A stretch of DNA of 64,000 nucleotides from Chlamydiota bacterium. GTDB lineage: Bacteria > Chlamydiota > Chlamydiia > Chlamydiales > Rhabdochlamydiaceae. The notes under the pieces were generated by a model. The model searched no databases, had not been told where the DNA came from, and saw only the letters and a list, made by a program, of their open reading frames with translations. Of the stretch, positions 8,408 to 16,488 are shown one piece after another (position 1 is the stretch's first letter; each line of letters opens with the position of its first letter). The stretch is taken from positions 1 to 64,000 of the forward strand of contig JAKEHU010000026.1 in NCBI GenBank assembly GCA_022614855.1, read 5' to 3'. A program made the position numbers and the translations under genes.

Positions 8408-10576
8408 TTATTTAATTTCTACTTTAATCTCGTAAGCGGAATCTATGGAATAATCCCAAGATAGGCTGGGTTTTTTTAATGGTTCTTCTTCAAAAACTAC
8501 TTTTCCTTTTTTCATCTTTGCTGTGACTTTTTTTCCACTGGCCACTTTTATTTCCATATTTCCTTCAAAGACCACATTTTCAGCATAAAACTCTCCATTT
8601 CCGAAAAGATGGATTTTACAAGCCTCTTTTCTCTTCACCTCATTTTTCCAAAAAACATTTGGATGGTTCCAATCCACTCCTCGGTTTTTTATGGATACAT
8701 TTTTTAGAAAACATTTTCCCGTATCTTCTGAATAGGTTAAAATTCCATTTTCCAGGTTTCCCATCACGTTTTTAGCCTGAATGAGAAGAGTTCCTTCTAC
8801 TTTAGGGTTTTCCAAAAAGAGATCTGCTATTTCCAGCTGCAATTCACTGCCAATAGCCAACCTACCCCCTTTTATTTTTTGTGCAATAATCGAATAAAGT
8901 GGACCTAAGGCGGGGTGATAAGAAAAGAGAAATGAAGGCCCTTTTCTTAAATAGATTTCATGAGAGGCAAGATCGGGAACCTCCATCTTACAATGCTCTT
9001 TTAAAAGCTCCCTTCCATTTTTCAAGAGATCCATGTGGCACCCTTCAGGAGTTTCCCTAAGAGAGTTTCCATTTACATATTCTCTTTTCAAAGGAGAAAT
9101 TGTCTTGTGCCGAAAATTATGAGTGAGAAAAGTTTTCAAAACAGGTTGATTTTTTGAAACAAGAGGTTTTTTGATCGAATGAACTACATAATCACCAATA
9201 TTTTGCATAGTGGATTCCAAACGAACAATCTCTTCTTCTTGGGAGTTGCCCTGCCAATCAAAGTATTTCACTCTTTTTGAATTGACTAGCATTCCAGGAA
9301 AAGGGTGATTTTTAGCAATGTGCTTTGCAGTTTTTAAATCGATAAAAAGAATGTTTGTATTAGAAGTAAACCGAGAAAAATTTGTCCCAGTTACAGGCTC
9401 ATCTGAAATATTATATTTTTTGAAATTGCAATATTCGATATTTGTAAGAAAATATTCCCGCTCTCCTTTTTTCTTTCTTTCAACTAAAACATTCATCCCC
9501 TCACTCGTTTTGATTTCCCTTGGACAAGAAGCAAAACCCAATACTTTCCCCTTCTCAAACCCTATTCCCATCAAAGCCAAAATTCCATAATCCAAAGAAG
9601 AGGCCAAATTATTGATTTGTCTGATCAATGCTTTTCTGCAACCCATGTTTTCAAACCAAGAAAAAATTCCTTTTTCTAAAGCAAGTTTCCAAATTACTCC
9701 ATGTCCTCCTGGTTTTAAAAGAAGTTGCATCGGACCAGTTAAACACCACTCACCCTGGCTATTCATCGAAGGAACAAGTGGTTGAGGAAAAAAATAAAAG
9801 AGATTTTTTGGTCGGTTAAACCAGTTATTTTCCTCAAAAATAGAAATGATTTGTGCATGATTGTCTTTTTCATTCGATGTCATCATCGCCAGCGGAATGG
9901 CAATTTGTTTTTTATATATTTTATAATGCAAATACTCTCTCGCCTGCAAATCGCACACAAGCCTTTCTATCAAAGTTTTTCCAAGAAATAATAGTCTTGC
10001 AGCGGGAAGGGGAAGCTTTGTTTTTACATCAAATAATTGCAATCTATCTGCAGCACCTCCAACCGGATAAATTTCCGCAATTTGATCCAATTCTTTAATA
10101 GCTTGAATTAGATATTTGGAAATTTTTTTATTTTTTTTTGTGATGTCAATTCCCTGAAAAGGGTGATAGGTACAATCGGTTTGAAGAAGCTTATCTTTTT
10201 CTTTCATCAGCTGCAAAGTGATACAATGATAACCTATGATTCCTCCTAATGAACGATAAAAGGACTCTACAACCAGTAGATCTTGAACCATTTTATGAAA
10301 AGGTTTAAGCCATACTTCTCTTTGCAATTCTAGAGGCTTTAGAATTCGCTCCCCTTGGTCAATCACAATTAAGGAAAGAACAACAAGTTGTTTTTTCTTA
10401 TTCATTCCCACTAAAAGGTCATCGACCATAGGGTTTTCTTCTAGAAAGAAGTCGACCTTTGGATTTTCTCTGAGGATAGTAAGTTTTTTTTGAATAGAGG
10501 TGCAAGAGAGCATCTTCTCATTGAGAAGAGCTAGCTCTTCTACTTGAATCTGGTGATCTTGCAGAGCAAAAGCCAT
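8408..10576 (-). CDS. UGP3-like UDP-sugar/UDP-glucose pyrophosphorylase
   Basis: This is a 722-residue protein that strongly recalls plant plastid UGP3, which makes UDP-glucose from UTP and glucose-1-phosphate for sulfolipid synthesis. Visible motifs are the nucleotide-binding loop YPVGGAADRLQ (170-180), LPAARLLFLGKTLIERLVCDLQAREYLHYKIY (about 189-221), KPGGHGVIWK (288-297), GFASCPREIKTSEGMNVL, RLESTMQNIGD and the C-terminal NRGVDWNHPNVFWKNEVKR. The C-terminal 200 residues look like a beta-helix. The gene follows prfB with a 67-base gap on the same strand and may have its own promoter. With glgB nearby it could feed polysaccharide metabolism, but the product used by this bacterium is not established. 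Confidence 0.82.
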   Translation of the reverse strand: MAFALQDHQIQVEELALLNEKMLSCTSIQKKLTILRENPKVDFFLEENPMVDDLLVGMNKKKQLVVLSLIVIDQGERILKPLELQREVWLKPFHKMVQDLLVVESFYRSLGGIIGYHCITLQLMKEKDKLLQTDCTYHPFQGIDITKKNKKISKYLIQAIKELDQIAEIYPVGGAADRLQLFDVKTKLPLPAARLLFLGKTLIERLVCDLQAREYLHYKIYKKQIAIPLAMMTSNEKDNHAQIISIFEENNWFNRPKNLFYFFPQPLVPSMNSQGEWCLTGPMQLLLKPGGHGVIWKLALEKGIFSWFENMGCRKALIRQINNLASSLDYGILALMGIGFEKGKVLGFASCPREIKTSEGMNVLVERKKKGEREYFLTNIEYCNFKKYNISDEPVTGTNFSRFTSNTNILFIDLKTAKHIAKNHPFPGMLVNSKRVKYFDWQGNSQEEEIVRLESTMQNIGDYVVHSIKKPLVSKNQPVLKTFLTHNFRHKTISPLKREYVNGNSLRETPEGCHMDLLKNGRELLKEHCKMEVPDLASHEIYLRKGPSFLFSYHPALGPLYSIIAQKIKGGRLAIGSELQLEIADLFLENPKVEGTLLIQAKNVMGNLENGILTYSEDTGKCFLKNVSIKNRGVDWNHPNVFWKNEVKRKEACKIHLFGNGEFYAENVVFEGNMEIKVASGKKVTAKMKKGKVVFEEEPLKKPSLSWDYSIDSAYEIKVEIK

Positions 10577-10720
10577 TAAAAATCCCTTATCACATGTATC
10601 TTTCTGAAATATAAAATTGCCATTTTTTCCACCTTAAAATCAACCACTTGATTACTTTTCTAATAAGACCTTTACGCGCCATATGAAAAAAAAATTCAAT
10701 TTGAGACGATTTTTTTTGAC

Positions 10721-10891
10721 TATAATCCTAGAGAGCGTTACAAATTGTCATTCGAGGATTTAAGGAATTCCCTCGAAAATCCCATCCGTTTAGACGGAGG
10801 TGAACCTAAAAAGTGAAATGAAATTTGATCTTTATAGGTTTATTAAAACCCAAATTTGCATTGGTTTGGGTTGAAACATTATTTAAAGGAG
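10721..10891 (+). promoter_or_regulatory. Promoter and structured 5' leader of the SWIB gene
   Basis: The 325-base gap between the UGP3-like gene and the SWIB gene holds a consensus -10 box TATAAT at 10721-10726, with weak TTG-containing -35 candidates upstream. The predicted leader of about 165 nt contains four small hairpins in a row: TTCGAGG/CCTCGAA (10751-10777), TCCGT/ACGGA (10785-10798), AACCTA/TAGGTT (10803-10840) and AACCCAAA/TTTGGGTT (10847-10872). It ends in a good Shine-Dalgarno (AAAGGAG, 10885-10891) 10 bases before the ATG. No known riboswitch motif was recognised. The rest of the gap (10577-10720) shows nothing clear. Confidence 0.55.
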
Positions 10892-10901
10892 TTTAAGCAA
10901 C

Positions 10902-11156
10902 ATGGCTAAAGATAAAAAATCAAAATTCATGCAGCCAATGACTGTTAGTGAAGAATTGGCAGCGATTGTTGGAAGAGGACCGATGGCTCGTACTGAAGTC
11001 ACAAAAAAACTTTGGGCTTACATCAAGTCTAATCGTAGACAAGATCAAAACAATAAGCGAAACATCATCCCTGATGAAAAACTATCAAGAGTTCTTGGGA
11101 AAAAACCCATTAACATGTTTGAAATGACAAAAGCTGTTAGCAAACATCTTTCTTAA
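10902..11156 (+). CDS. SWIB-domain (SWIB/MDM2-fold) chromatin-associated protein
   Basis: This 84-residue protein is almost entirely one SWIB fold (MQPMTVSEELAAIVG...MARTEVTKKLWAYIKSNRRQDQNNKRNIIPDEKLSRVLG...INMFEMTKAVSKHL). SWIB domains are eukaryotic chromatin-remodelling modules and are a hallmark of Chlamydiae among bacteria. In C. trachomatis the SWIB gene lies next to prfB and an SWIB domain is also fused to topoisomerase I. A role in compacting or decondensing DNA during the developmental cycle is inferred from the family. The gene has its own promoter, a long structured leader and a strong terminator, so it is monocistronic and probably highly expressed. Confidence 0.95.
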   Translation: MAKDKKSKFMQPMTVSEELAAIVGRGPMARTEVTKKLWAYIKSNRRQDQNNKRNIIPDEKLSRVLGKKPINMFEMTKAVSKHLS

Positions 11157-11163
11157 ATTTTTA

Positions 11164-11196
11164 GCAAAATGCAGCCTAAACATGGCTGCATTTTGC
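11164..11196 (+). terminator. Rho-independent-type terminator after SWIB gene
   Basis: A perfect 13-bp stem (GCAAAATGCAGCC with its complement) closes a 7-base loop, starting 8 bases after the SWIB stop. The descending arm ends in TTTTGC and is followed by a pyrimidine-rich stretch. Confidence 0.75.
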
Positions 11197-11236
11197 CCAT
11201 TTTCATCCCTCTTCCTCACTTTTTCTCAAGTTTCCT

Positions 11237-11974
11237 ATGCAAAAAAAATATAAGCTTGTCATTTCCTATGACGGAACAAATTATAATGGATGGCAAAGTC
11301 AAAAAACTGGCAGTGGCATCCAACAAATCATTGAAAAAACTCTCCATATCATTTTAAGGGAAAAAATATCCATTTGTGGTTCAGGAAGAACAGATGCTGG
11401 AGTTCATGCTCTAGGCCAAGTTGCCCATTTTACACCCAATAAGTCGATTGAAATCCCCAGATTGCACCTTTCGCTCAATGCACTTCTTCCAAAAGACATT
11501 CGAATCTGCACAATTCAACCAGTTTCTCCTGAATTTCACGCTCGCTTTAGCGCAAAGAGCAAAATTTATCGCTATCATCTCCATACTGACAAGATCCCAA
11601 ATCCCTTTAACCTACGCTATGCGTATCATTTACCTCACCGCTTCGACCCCGCTCTTGTAAAAAGAGCTCTTCCCCTTTTCATAGGAAAACAGGATTTTAC
11701 CTCCTTTACAAGCGCAGGCAGCTCCGCAAAATCTGCTATTCGAGAAATGAAAAGACTGGAGCTGGTCGAACAGGAAGGAGGAATCTATCTTGAATTTGAA
11801 GCAGATGGCTTTCTCTACAAAATGGTCAGAAATATCGTAGGAACCCTTCTCGATCTTTCCAAAGGCAAAATTCGCTTCGAGGCAATCCCAGAAATTTTCG
11901 CAGCAAAAGATCGAAAAAAAGCAGGAAGATGCGCCCCACCTCAAGGTCTCTTTCTAGTAAAAATCTTCTACTAA
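11237..11974 (+). CDS. truA: tRNA pseudouridine(38-40) synthase TruA
   Basis: This 245-residue enzyme isomerises uridines 38-40 in the tRNA anticodon arm. The N-terminal motif YKLVISYDGTNYNGWQSQ and the catalytic GSGRTDAGVHALGQ are intact, with Asp53 as the catalytic aspartate. The closing elements FLYKMVRNIVGTLLDLSKGK and APPQGLFLVKIFY are typical. The length is normal for bacterial TruA. It follows the SWIB terminator by about 40 bases on the same strand. In C. trachomatis truA lies a few genes after SWIB and before a HAD phosphatase, which matches here. Confidence 0.95.
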   Translation: MQKKYKLVISYDGTNYNGWQSQKTGSGIQQIIEKTLHIILREKISICGSGRTDAGVHALGQVAHFTPNKSIEIPRLHLSLNALLPKDIRICTIQPVSPEFHARFSAKSKIYRYHLHTDKIPNPFNLRYAYHLPHRFDPALVKRALPLFIGKQDFTSFTSAGSSAKSAIREMKRLELVEQEGGIYLEFEADGFLYKMVRNIVGTLLDLSKGKIRFEAIPEIFAAKDRKKAGRCAPPQGLFLVKIFY

Positions 11975-12002
11975 TAAATTCTAATTCTCTTTTTAGCCTT
12001 TA

Positions 12003-12683
12003 TTAAAAGGCATTGGGAGGGATCTTCTCAAAAGAAGCATAGTGAAAAACTTGCTTGCAAATCGCCTCTTTCAATTGTGGATGTTTGGGGGAACAGACCA
12101 AAACCGCTTTTGCTTGAGTCTGCACGAGAGCCTGAATTCCTCTTAAAGAATCCTCAAATCCAATGATCTGGTCTCCCGGATCTGCCAAAAGATCAATTGC
12201 TTTGAGATAAGCATCTGGGGCAGGTTTGGGATTTTTGTAATTTTCCCTTGTAATCCAGACAGGAATCGTCTGCAAAATTGGAAGAGCTTGTTTAATGAGT
12301 TCAATCTGCGATCGAAAAGAATTGGTCACGATACACCGCTTTTTTCTCGAAGTAGCCAAACTTCGAAGAACCCCTTCCACTCCTGGTAAAAGCTCTATTT
12401 TTCCCTTTTTTAGGAACATTTCATATGCCTGTTTTTTTTCACTATACAGCACTTCCCATCTGGGCTCTTCTGCCAACAGCTTGGGAAACTCCTCATAAAT
12501 CGCCTGCTGCAAACTGTCTGCATCCCTGTGGGCAATGGAGCAGAACTTATCAAAATTCCATGTCAACTCAAACCCCCTTCGCCTGCACATTTCTACATAA
12601 GCAGAGTGGTGGAGCTCTTCTGTATTAACGAGCAGACCATCAAAGTCAAAAAGAAATAGATCAAATTTATCTAGCCATTTCAT
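12003..12683 (-). CDS. HAD-superfamily phosphatase (beta-phosphoglucomutase/phosphoglycolate-phosphatase-like)
   Basis: This is a 226-residue HAD hydrolase. Motif I is FDFDGLLVNTE (nucleophile Asp13, acid Asp15), with a helical cap domain after it. Motif II is VTNSF, the lysine motif is KPAPDAYLKA, and motif IV is GFEDSLRGIQA. It should dephosphorylate a small phospho-sugar or phosphoglycolate. The subtype cannot be decided from sequence alone. It is convergent with truA, 28 bases apart. A HAD phosphatase also follows truA in C. trachomatis, from memory, so this is likely the orthologue. Confidence 0.88.
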   Translation of the reverse strand: MKWLDKFDLFLFDFDGLLVNTEELHHSAYVEMCRRRGFELTWNFDKFCSIAHRDADSLQQAIYEEFPKLLAEEPRWEVLYSEKKQAYEMFLKKGKIELLPGVEGVLRSLATSRKKRCIVTNSFRSQIELIKQALPILQTIPVWITRENYKNPKPAPDAYLKAIDLLADPGDQIIGFEDSLRGIQALVQTQAKAVLVCSPKHPQLKEAICKQVFHYASFEKIPPNAF

Positions 12684-12755
12684 AAATCAAGAAATTTTAA
12701 CCTTTTTCTAGGGCTATTTCCAGAAGAAATTTCTCTTTTTTTATAATATGTTTTT

Positions 12756-13550
12756 TTAAAGTAGGATTCTTCTTATTCGAAGGAATTGAAGGACCATCGC
12801 ATTGACTTGATCGGGTACTTCCAGGGATGGATAGTGGCCAGAACCTACAACTTTTCCTGTTATCAGAGGTGGGTAATATTTGAAAAATTCCTTCAAGTTG
12901 GCCAATTGTGATCGATCGCTTGAAGGAGAAGAGGCTTCAATATACAAAATTGGTATTTTGCAACTGGGTAAACGGATTTTGTTCTTCCTATCCCATGTAA
13001 GCAGGCTGGCAAAAACCCCTCTCCATACGTAATACGGCACAGCTTGATAAGCATTTCTCATAAGCTCTTTGCATTGATCTGTAGGCAAACAACTATCCTC
13101 TAAAATTTCTTCCGTAATAAAGGAAATTTCTTCTTGCTTCATCTTCTCTTTGTATTCGCGGATTTTTTTGCGCACTTTTGGACTTAAAAACATCCCGCAA
13201 TCGATCATGACGGCAGCCTTCACAAGATCTGTATAATGGCAGGCTAAATCCAAGGCTATGTTCCCACCAGTACTCGAACCAATTGCAATCACATTATGCA
13301 AGGAAAGATCCTTACAAAGGGAAACAAGATCTTCCCTGAAGACCTCAATCGAATATTTTTTCTTTGGTTTATCACTTTTTCCATGTCCCCTGAGATCTGG
13401 AACCACAACTCGTCCAAATTGAGAAAAAAATTCAAGCTGAGGAGTAAAAAGACGATGATCTCCTCCAGTATTGTGAATGCAGAGAAATGTTTGATTGCCT
13501 TGCCCCTTCTCTGTAAAGAAAAGTCTAACCCCGTTACAAACCCGTTCCAT
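12756..13550 (-). CDS. Alpha/beta-hydrolase fold protein
   Basis: This 264-residue hydrolase has the standard order: oxyanion-hole segment CIHNTGGDHR (residues 24-33), PDLRGHGKSDKP, nucleophile elbow GSSTGG with Ser93, and a C-terminal GSGHYPSLEVPDQV that supplies the catalytic histidine. It has no signal peptide, so it is cytosolic. The substrate (ester, lactone, amide or other) is not predictable. It sits between the HAD phosphatase and an M48-like peptidase on the same strand with clear gaps, so it is probably transcribed separately. A 60-90 codon open frame across its 5' end is only a shadow. Confidence 0.85.
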   Translation of the reverse strand: MERVCNGVRLFFTEKGQGNQTFLCIHNTGGDHRLFTPQLEFFSQFGRVVVPDLRGHGKSDKPKKKYSIEVFREDLVSLCKDLSLHNVIAIGSSTGGNIALDLACHYTDLVKAAVMIDCGMFLSPKVRKKIREYKEKMKQEEISFITEEILEDSCLPTDQCKELMRNAYQAVPYYVWRGVFASLLTWDRKNKIRLPSCKIPILYIEASSPSSDRSQLANLKEFFKYYPPLITGKVVGSGHYPSLEVPDQVNAMVLQFLRIRRILL

Positions 13551-13585
13551 ATTTCAGAAATCACATAGTTTTTCGATTTTTACAA

Positions 13586-14410
13586 TCAAGCAGTTTTTTG
13601 TTTTTCAGTAGGTGCAAGAGATACTTGAATCTTTGCAATTCGAGAGTCGATCGAAGGATGTGTTACTTGAAGAACAATTTTATTGAAAATGTAAAAAACC
13701 CCTTGTTTTAGGCCTAATCCCAGTGGTCTAAAGTTCTTGGAAAGTTTCATAGCAGCAATTGCTTTTTCTTTCTCATCAACTGTGGAATATTTATTAGCGA
13801 AATCGTCTGCTCTGCTTTCTATTCGACGCGACAGAATAATATGAGTCACAATCCTAGCTAATAGTGCGGCACTGATAGAAGGCAATAAAGTCCAGCGCAG
13901 CAGAAAAGTGGATAACACTGTTGCAAATAGGGAAGCAATCATTTTATAGCCGCAAATATCAATGCCATCTCCTTCTAAAATATGACGAATTTCATGCATA
14001 GTTACCCAAGGTAATGCATCTGCTTGCTCCTTTAAATTAGAATGTACCCCAATGAAAATCTTTCCTACGAAAGGTCCAAAATCAATATCTGTCCCAGCAA
14101 CATGTAGAATAGATGTTGTATTTTTCATAGAGACAACTTTTATACGATGAGAAATGAAAGCTTCTATATTCTTAATGCCAACCGAATCAGGTAAGTCTTT
14201 GATCATTTCTTGAATTGTTTCATAATATGCCATCCCTGGCTGATTTTCAGCGGTTAGTACTCTCTGTATAATTTTTTTTATATCAGACGCATGGGAACTT
14301 TCTTGTGCACTTTCGTACTGGCGATAAGTTCTTGGATTAAAAACACTAAGAAGATCGCATATTCCCCATAAGGGAATTGCATAGGCCAATAGATTTGGAT
14401 TCCAAGCCAT
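13586..14410 (-). CDS. M48-like membrane metallopeptidase
   Basis: This 274-residue protein has a zinc site HEIRH at residues 139-143 (HEXXH class), a third-ligand region RRIESRADDFA with Glu198 in ExxAD, and a C-terminal THPSIDSRIAKI. All three belong to the M48 (HtpX/Ste24) family. A hydrophobic segment between the two motifs (about 155-190) should be one or two membrane helices. The N-terminus is also hydrophobic. The domain is smaller and more divergent than HtpX, and the usual N-terminal four-helix layout is not obvious. A role in membrane protein turnover is inferred from the family. No operon partner is apparent. Confidence 0.75.
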   Translation of the reverse strand: MAWNPNLLAYAIPLWGICDLLSVFNPRTYRQYESAQESSHASDIKKIIQRVLTAENQPGMAYYETIQEMIKDLPDSVGIKNIEAFISHRIKVVSMKNTTSILHVAGTDIDFGPFVGKIFIGVHSNLKEQADALPWVTMHEIRHILEGDGIDICGYKMIASLFATVLSTFLLRWTLLPSISAALLARIVTHIILSRRIESRADDFANKYSTVDEKEKAIAAMKLSKNFRPLGLGLKQGVFYIFNKIVLQVTHPSIDSRIAKIQVSLAPTEKQKTA

Positions 14411-14503
14411 AAAATATCCTCCCCAAAAAGGAAATATCTTAAATAATTTTACCTATTTTTTCTATAGAGATTTTGAGAAAATGTGGGGGGAAATCAGAGA
14501 TAT

Positions 14504-14587
14504 TGCCGGTGATCGGAGTCGAACCAACACCCTAGTAACTAGGAGCAGATTTTGAATCTGCCGCGTCTACCATTTCGCCACACCGGC
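14504..14587 (-). tRNA. tRNA-Leu (CAA)
   Basis: The cloverleaf can be drawn by eye: 7-bp acceptor GCCGGTG/CACCGGC, anticodon stem GCAGA/TCTGC with loop TTCAAAA (anticodon CAA), a long class II variable arm and TTCGACTC T-arm. The 3' CCA is not encoded. It is 84 nt long. Confidence 0.95.
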
Positions 14588-14610
14588 ATAAATTCTTTTT
14601 TTTATTTTTC

Positions 14611-14640
14611 CACCACAGAGCACACAGAGACCACAGAGAG
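14611..14640. repeat. CACAGAG repeat, second locus
   Basis: Three CACAGAG-type units (CACCACAGAGCACACAGAGA followed by CCACAGAGAG) lie between tRNA-Leu and the M15-type lipoprotein gene. They belong to the same repeat family as the hairpin at 5262-5343. Here no inverted arm is present. Confidence 0.6.
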
Positions 14641-14648
14641 GAGATCAA

Positions 14649-15479
14649 TTAATAACGCAAATAGCCGTTAAAGGCCTTTTGCCAAGTATAGACCACTTTC
14701 TCCTTTAACTCCTTATCGTGGCATACCTGGATGCTGATATAGGGATAGGCATGCCGATTATCCCAATCTCTCCCCTCTTTTTCCTTATAGATTTTAATGA
14801 TGATCTCTTTATTTACCCAGGGAGCTTTGGAAATTTTTACCTCGGCCTTGTCCAGTCTTGTGAACTCTTGATAACTCTTTTTGCCTGCATATTTTGGCGT
14901 GTCTTTGTAATATTGTAAAATTACATTGATAATTCTATCAGGGGTCCACTCCATCCCCTTTACGTAAAAATCGACTTCTGCCCCAATCATATGCTTTGAA
15001 ATGCGCCCTGAAATCGAATCATCCGAATAAGTATTGTGGGTCGGACATCTATGCCCACAAGTGATTTTTACCTTTTTCCCTGTCTTGTCCTGGATATAGT
15101 TCAAAAGATCGATGAGAACGGGATAGATAAATTCCTTTCCATTTTTTAAGGGAAGGCTGTGCGCTTGAGAACCCCCGCAATCAGCCATGTGAAATGTCCC
15201 TTCAATAGCTGGATTTTGCAAACTTCCTTTGCAGCGAAAAGACTCTTTGGTAATGCGACGAACTATATTTCCTGCTTCACCTCCTTCCCAAGGATATCTC
15301 TCTCTTTCTATCTGCTTTGGAGAGGAAATTCGATAATTGAATTCATTATGATTTCGATGAATGTATTCTCCTTTGGCATTTAGCTGCCGTATTTTTTGCT
15401 TTTCAGACTCTTCCATCCCAGAGCAACTGAACAAGATAAGGAAAAAGAGGAAATAAAAGGTGCTGGTGGCTCTTGACAT
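14649..15479 (-). CDS. M15-family (D-Ala-D-Ala carboxypeptidase-like) lipoprotein
   Basis: This 276-residue protein starts with a lipoprotein signal (FLILFSC, Cys19 as lipidation site), so it should be anchored in a membrane facing the periplasm. The zinc region SKHMIGAEVDFYV (residues 161-173) has the M15 pattern SxHxxGxAxD with His163 and Asp170. It is preceded by CGHRCPTHNTYSDD. M15 enzymes trim peptidoglycan stem peptides, which fits the transient septal peptidoglycan of Chlamydiae. Several cysteines (82, 101, 141, 145) could form disulfides. It is divergent to the sigma54 activator gene, with about 70 bases between them. Confidence 0.75.
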   Translation of the reverse strand: MSRATSTFYFLFFLILFSCSGMEESEKQKIRQLNAKGEYIHRNHNEFNYRISSPKQIERERYPWEGGEAGNIVRRITKESFRCKGSLQNPAIEGTFHMADCGGSQAHSLPLKNGKEFIYPVLIDLLNYIQDKTGKKVKITCGHRCPTHNTYSDDSISGRISKHMIGAEVDFYVKGMEWTPDRIINVILQYYKDTPKYAGKKSYQEFTRLDKAEVKISKAPWVNKEIIIKIYKEKEGRDWDNRHAYPYISIQVCHDKELKEKVVYTWQKAFNGYLRY

Positions 15480-15552
15480 TCGATGGAATCTCCTTTATGG
15501 ACTAAGAAGATAGAAGGGATGGAAAAATTCTTCAAGTTTTGAATGTGAAAAA

Positions 15553-16488
15553 ATGAAAAAAATTGTAGCAGAAAGCTCTGTAATGAAAAAACTTCTGGAA
15601 GATTTGGGTAAAATTGCCCAGACAAATGCAAGTGTTTTCATTACAGGAGAATCAGGAACAGGAAAAGAGGTGGTTGCAAATACCATCCATTTCCAATCAA
15701 AACGGTGCAATGATTCTTTTATCAAAGTGAATTGCGCTGCTATTCCTGAGTCTCTCTTAGAGTCGGAATTCTTTGGGCATGAAAAAGGCTCTTTTACCGG
15801 TGCAATTCAAAAGAGAATCGGCCGGTTCGAACTTGCTGATAAGGGAACTCTTCTCTTAGATGAAATTTCTGAAATCCCTCTCTCTCTTCAACCCAAATTA
15901 CTCAGGGCTATTCAAGAGCAGCAATTTGAACGCGTTGGGGGAGCGAGTTCCGTCAATGTAGATATTCGATTCATAGCCACATCAAACCGCAATATGAAAG
16001 AAGCCATTGAGCAAAAGTGTTTTAGAGAAGATCTCTTCTATCGATTGAGTGTGGTACTCTTGCACATTCCACCTTTAAGAGAAAGAGTTGAGGATATTCT
16101 TCCCCTAACAGGTCACTTTTTAGATCAATTTTGCACGGACCACCAAAGAAAACTCAAATCCCTCTCCGATGGCTCCAAAGAAAAGCTTCTTCATTACTCA
16201 TGGCCTGGCAATATTCGAGAACTCGCCAATTTAATGGAAAGGGTTGTGATCATGAATAGAGATGAGATTATCTATCCACACCAGTTGAATTTAGAGGGCT
16301 CTTCTTCCAAAAATCCCCTTTTAAACCTACAGGCAATTCGAGGACTTAAGGAAGTGGAAAAAGAGCACATTTTAGAAGTATTGTCTAGCTGTCAGTACAA
16401 CAAATCCAAGGCTGCAAAAATCTTGAAAATCAGCGAAAGAACCCTGCGAAATAAGCTTCTTCGCTACTCTTTAAATAAATCAAGGTAG
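15553..16488 (+). CDS. Sigma54-dependent transcription activator without receiver domain (CtcC/AtoC/NtrC-like)
   Basis: This 311-residue protein has a complete AAA+ sigma54-interaction domain: Walker A GESGTGKE (32-39), the GAFTGA-type loop as GSFTGA (79-84), Walker B TLLLDEI (99-105) and arginine-finger region REDLFYRL. A Fis-type helix-turn-helix follows at about 265-305 (NKSKAAKILKISERTLRNKL). There is no N-terminal receiver. The frame closes with a stop at 15511-15513 and no start codon lies upstream of ATG 15553. C. trachomatis CtcC is, from memory, the opposite, with receiver present and DNA-binding domain absent. The partner kinase is not in this neighbourhood. It resembles PspF in layout. 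Confidence 0.88.
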   Translation: MKKIVAESSVMKKLLEDLGKIAQTNASVFITGESGTGKEVVANTIHFQSKRCNDSFIKVNCAAIPESLLESEFFGHEKGSFTGAIQKRIGRFELADKGTLLLDEISEIPLSLQPKLLRAIQEQQFERVGGASSVNVDIRFIATSNRNMKEAIEQKCFREDLFYRLSVVLLHIPPLRERVEDILPLTGHFLDQFCTDHQRKLKSLSDGSKEKLLHYSWPGNIRELANLMERVVIMNRDEIIYPHQLNLEGSSSKNPLLNLQAIRGLKEVEKEHILEVLSSCQYNKSKAAKILKISERTLRNKLLRYSLNKSR

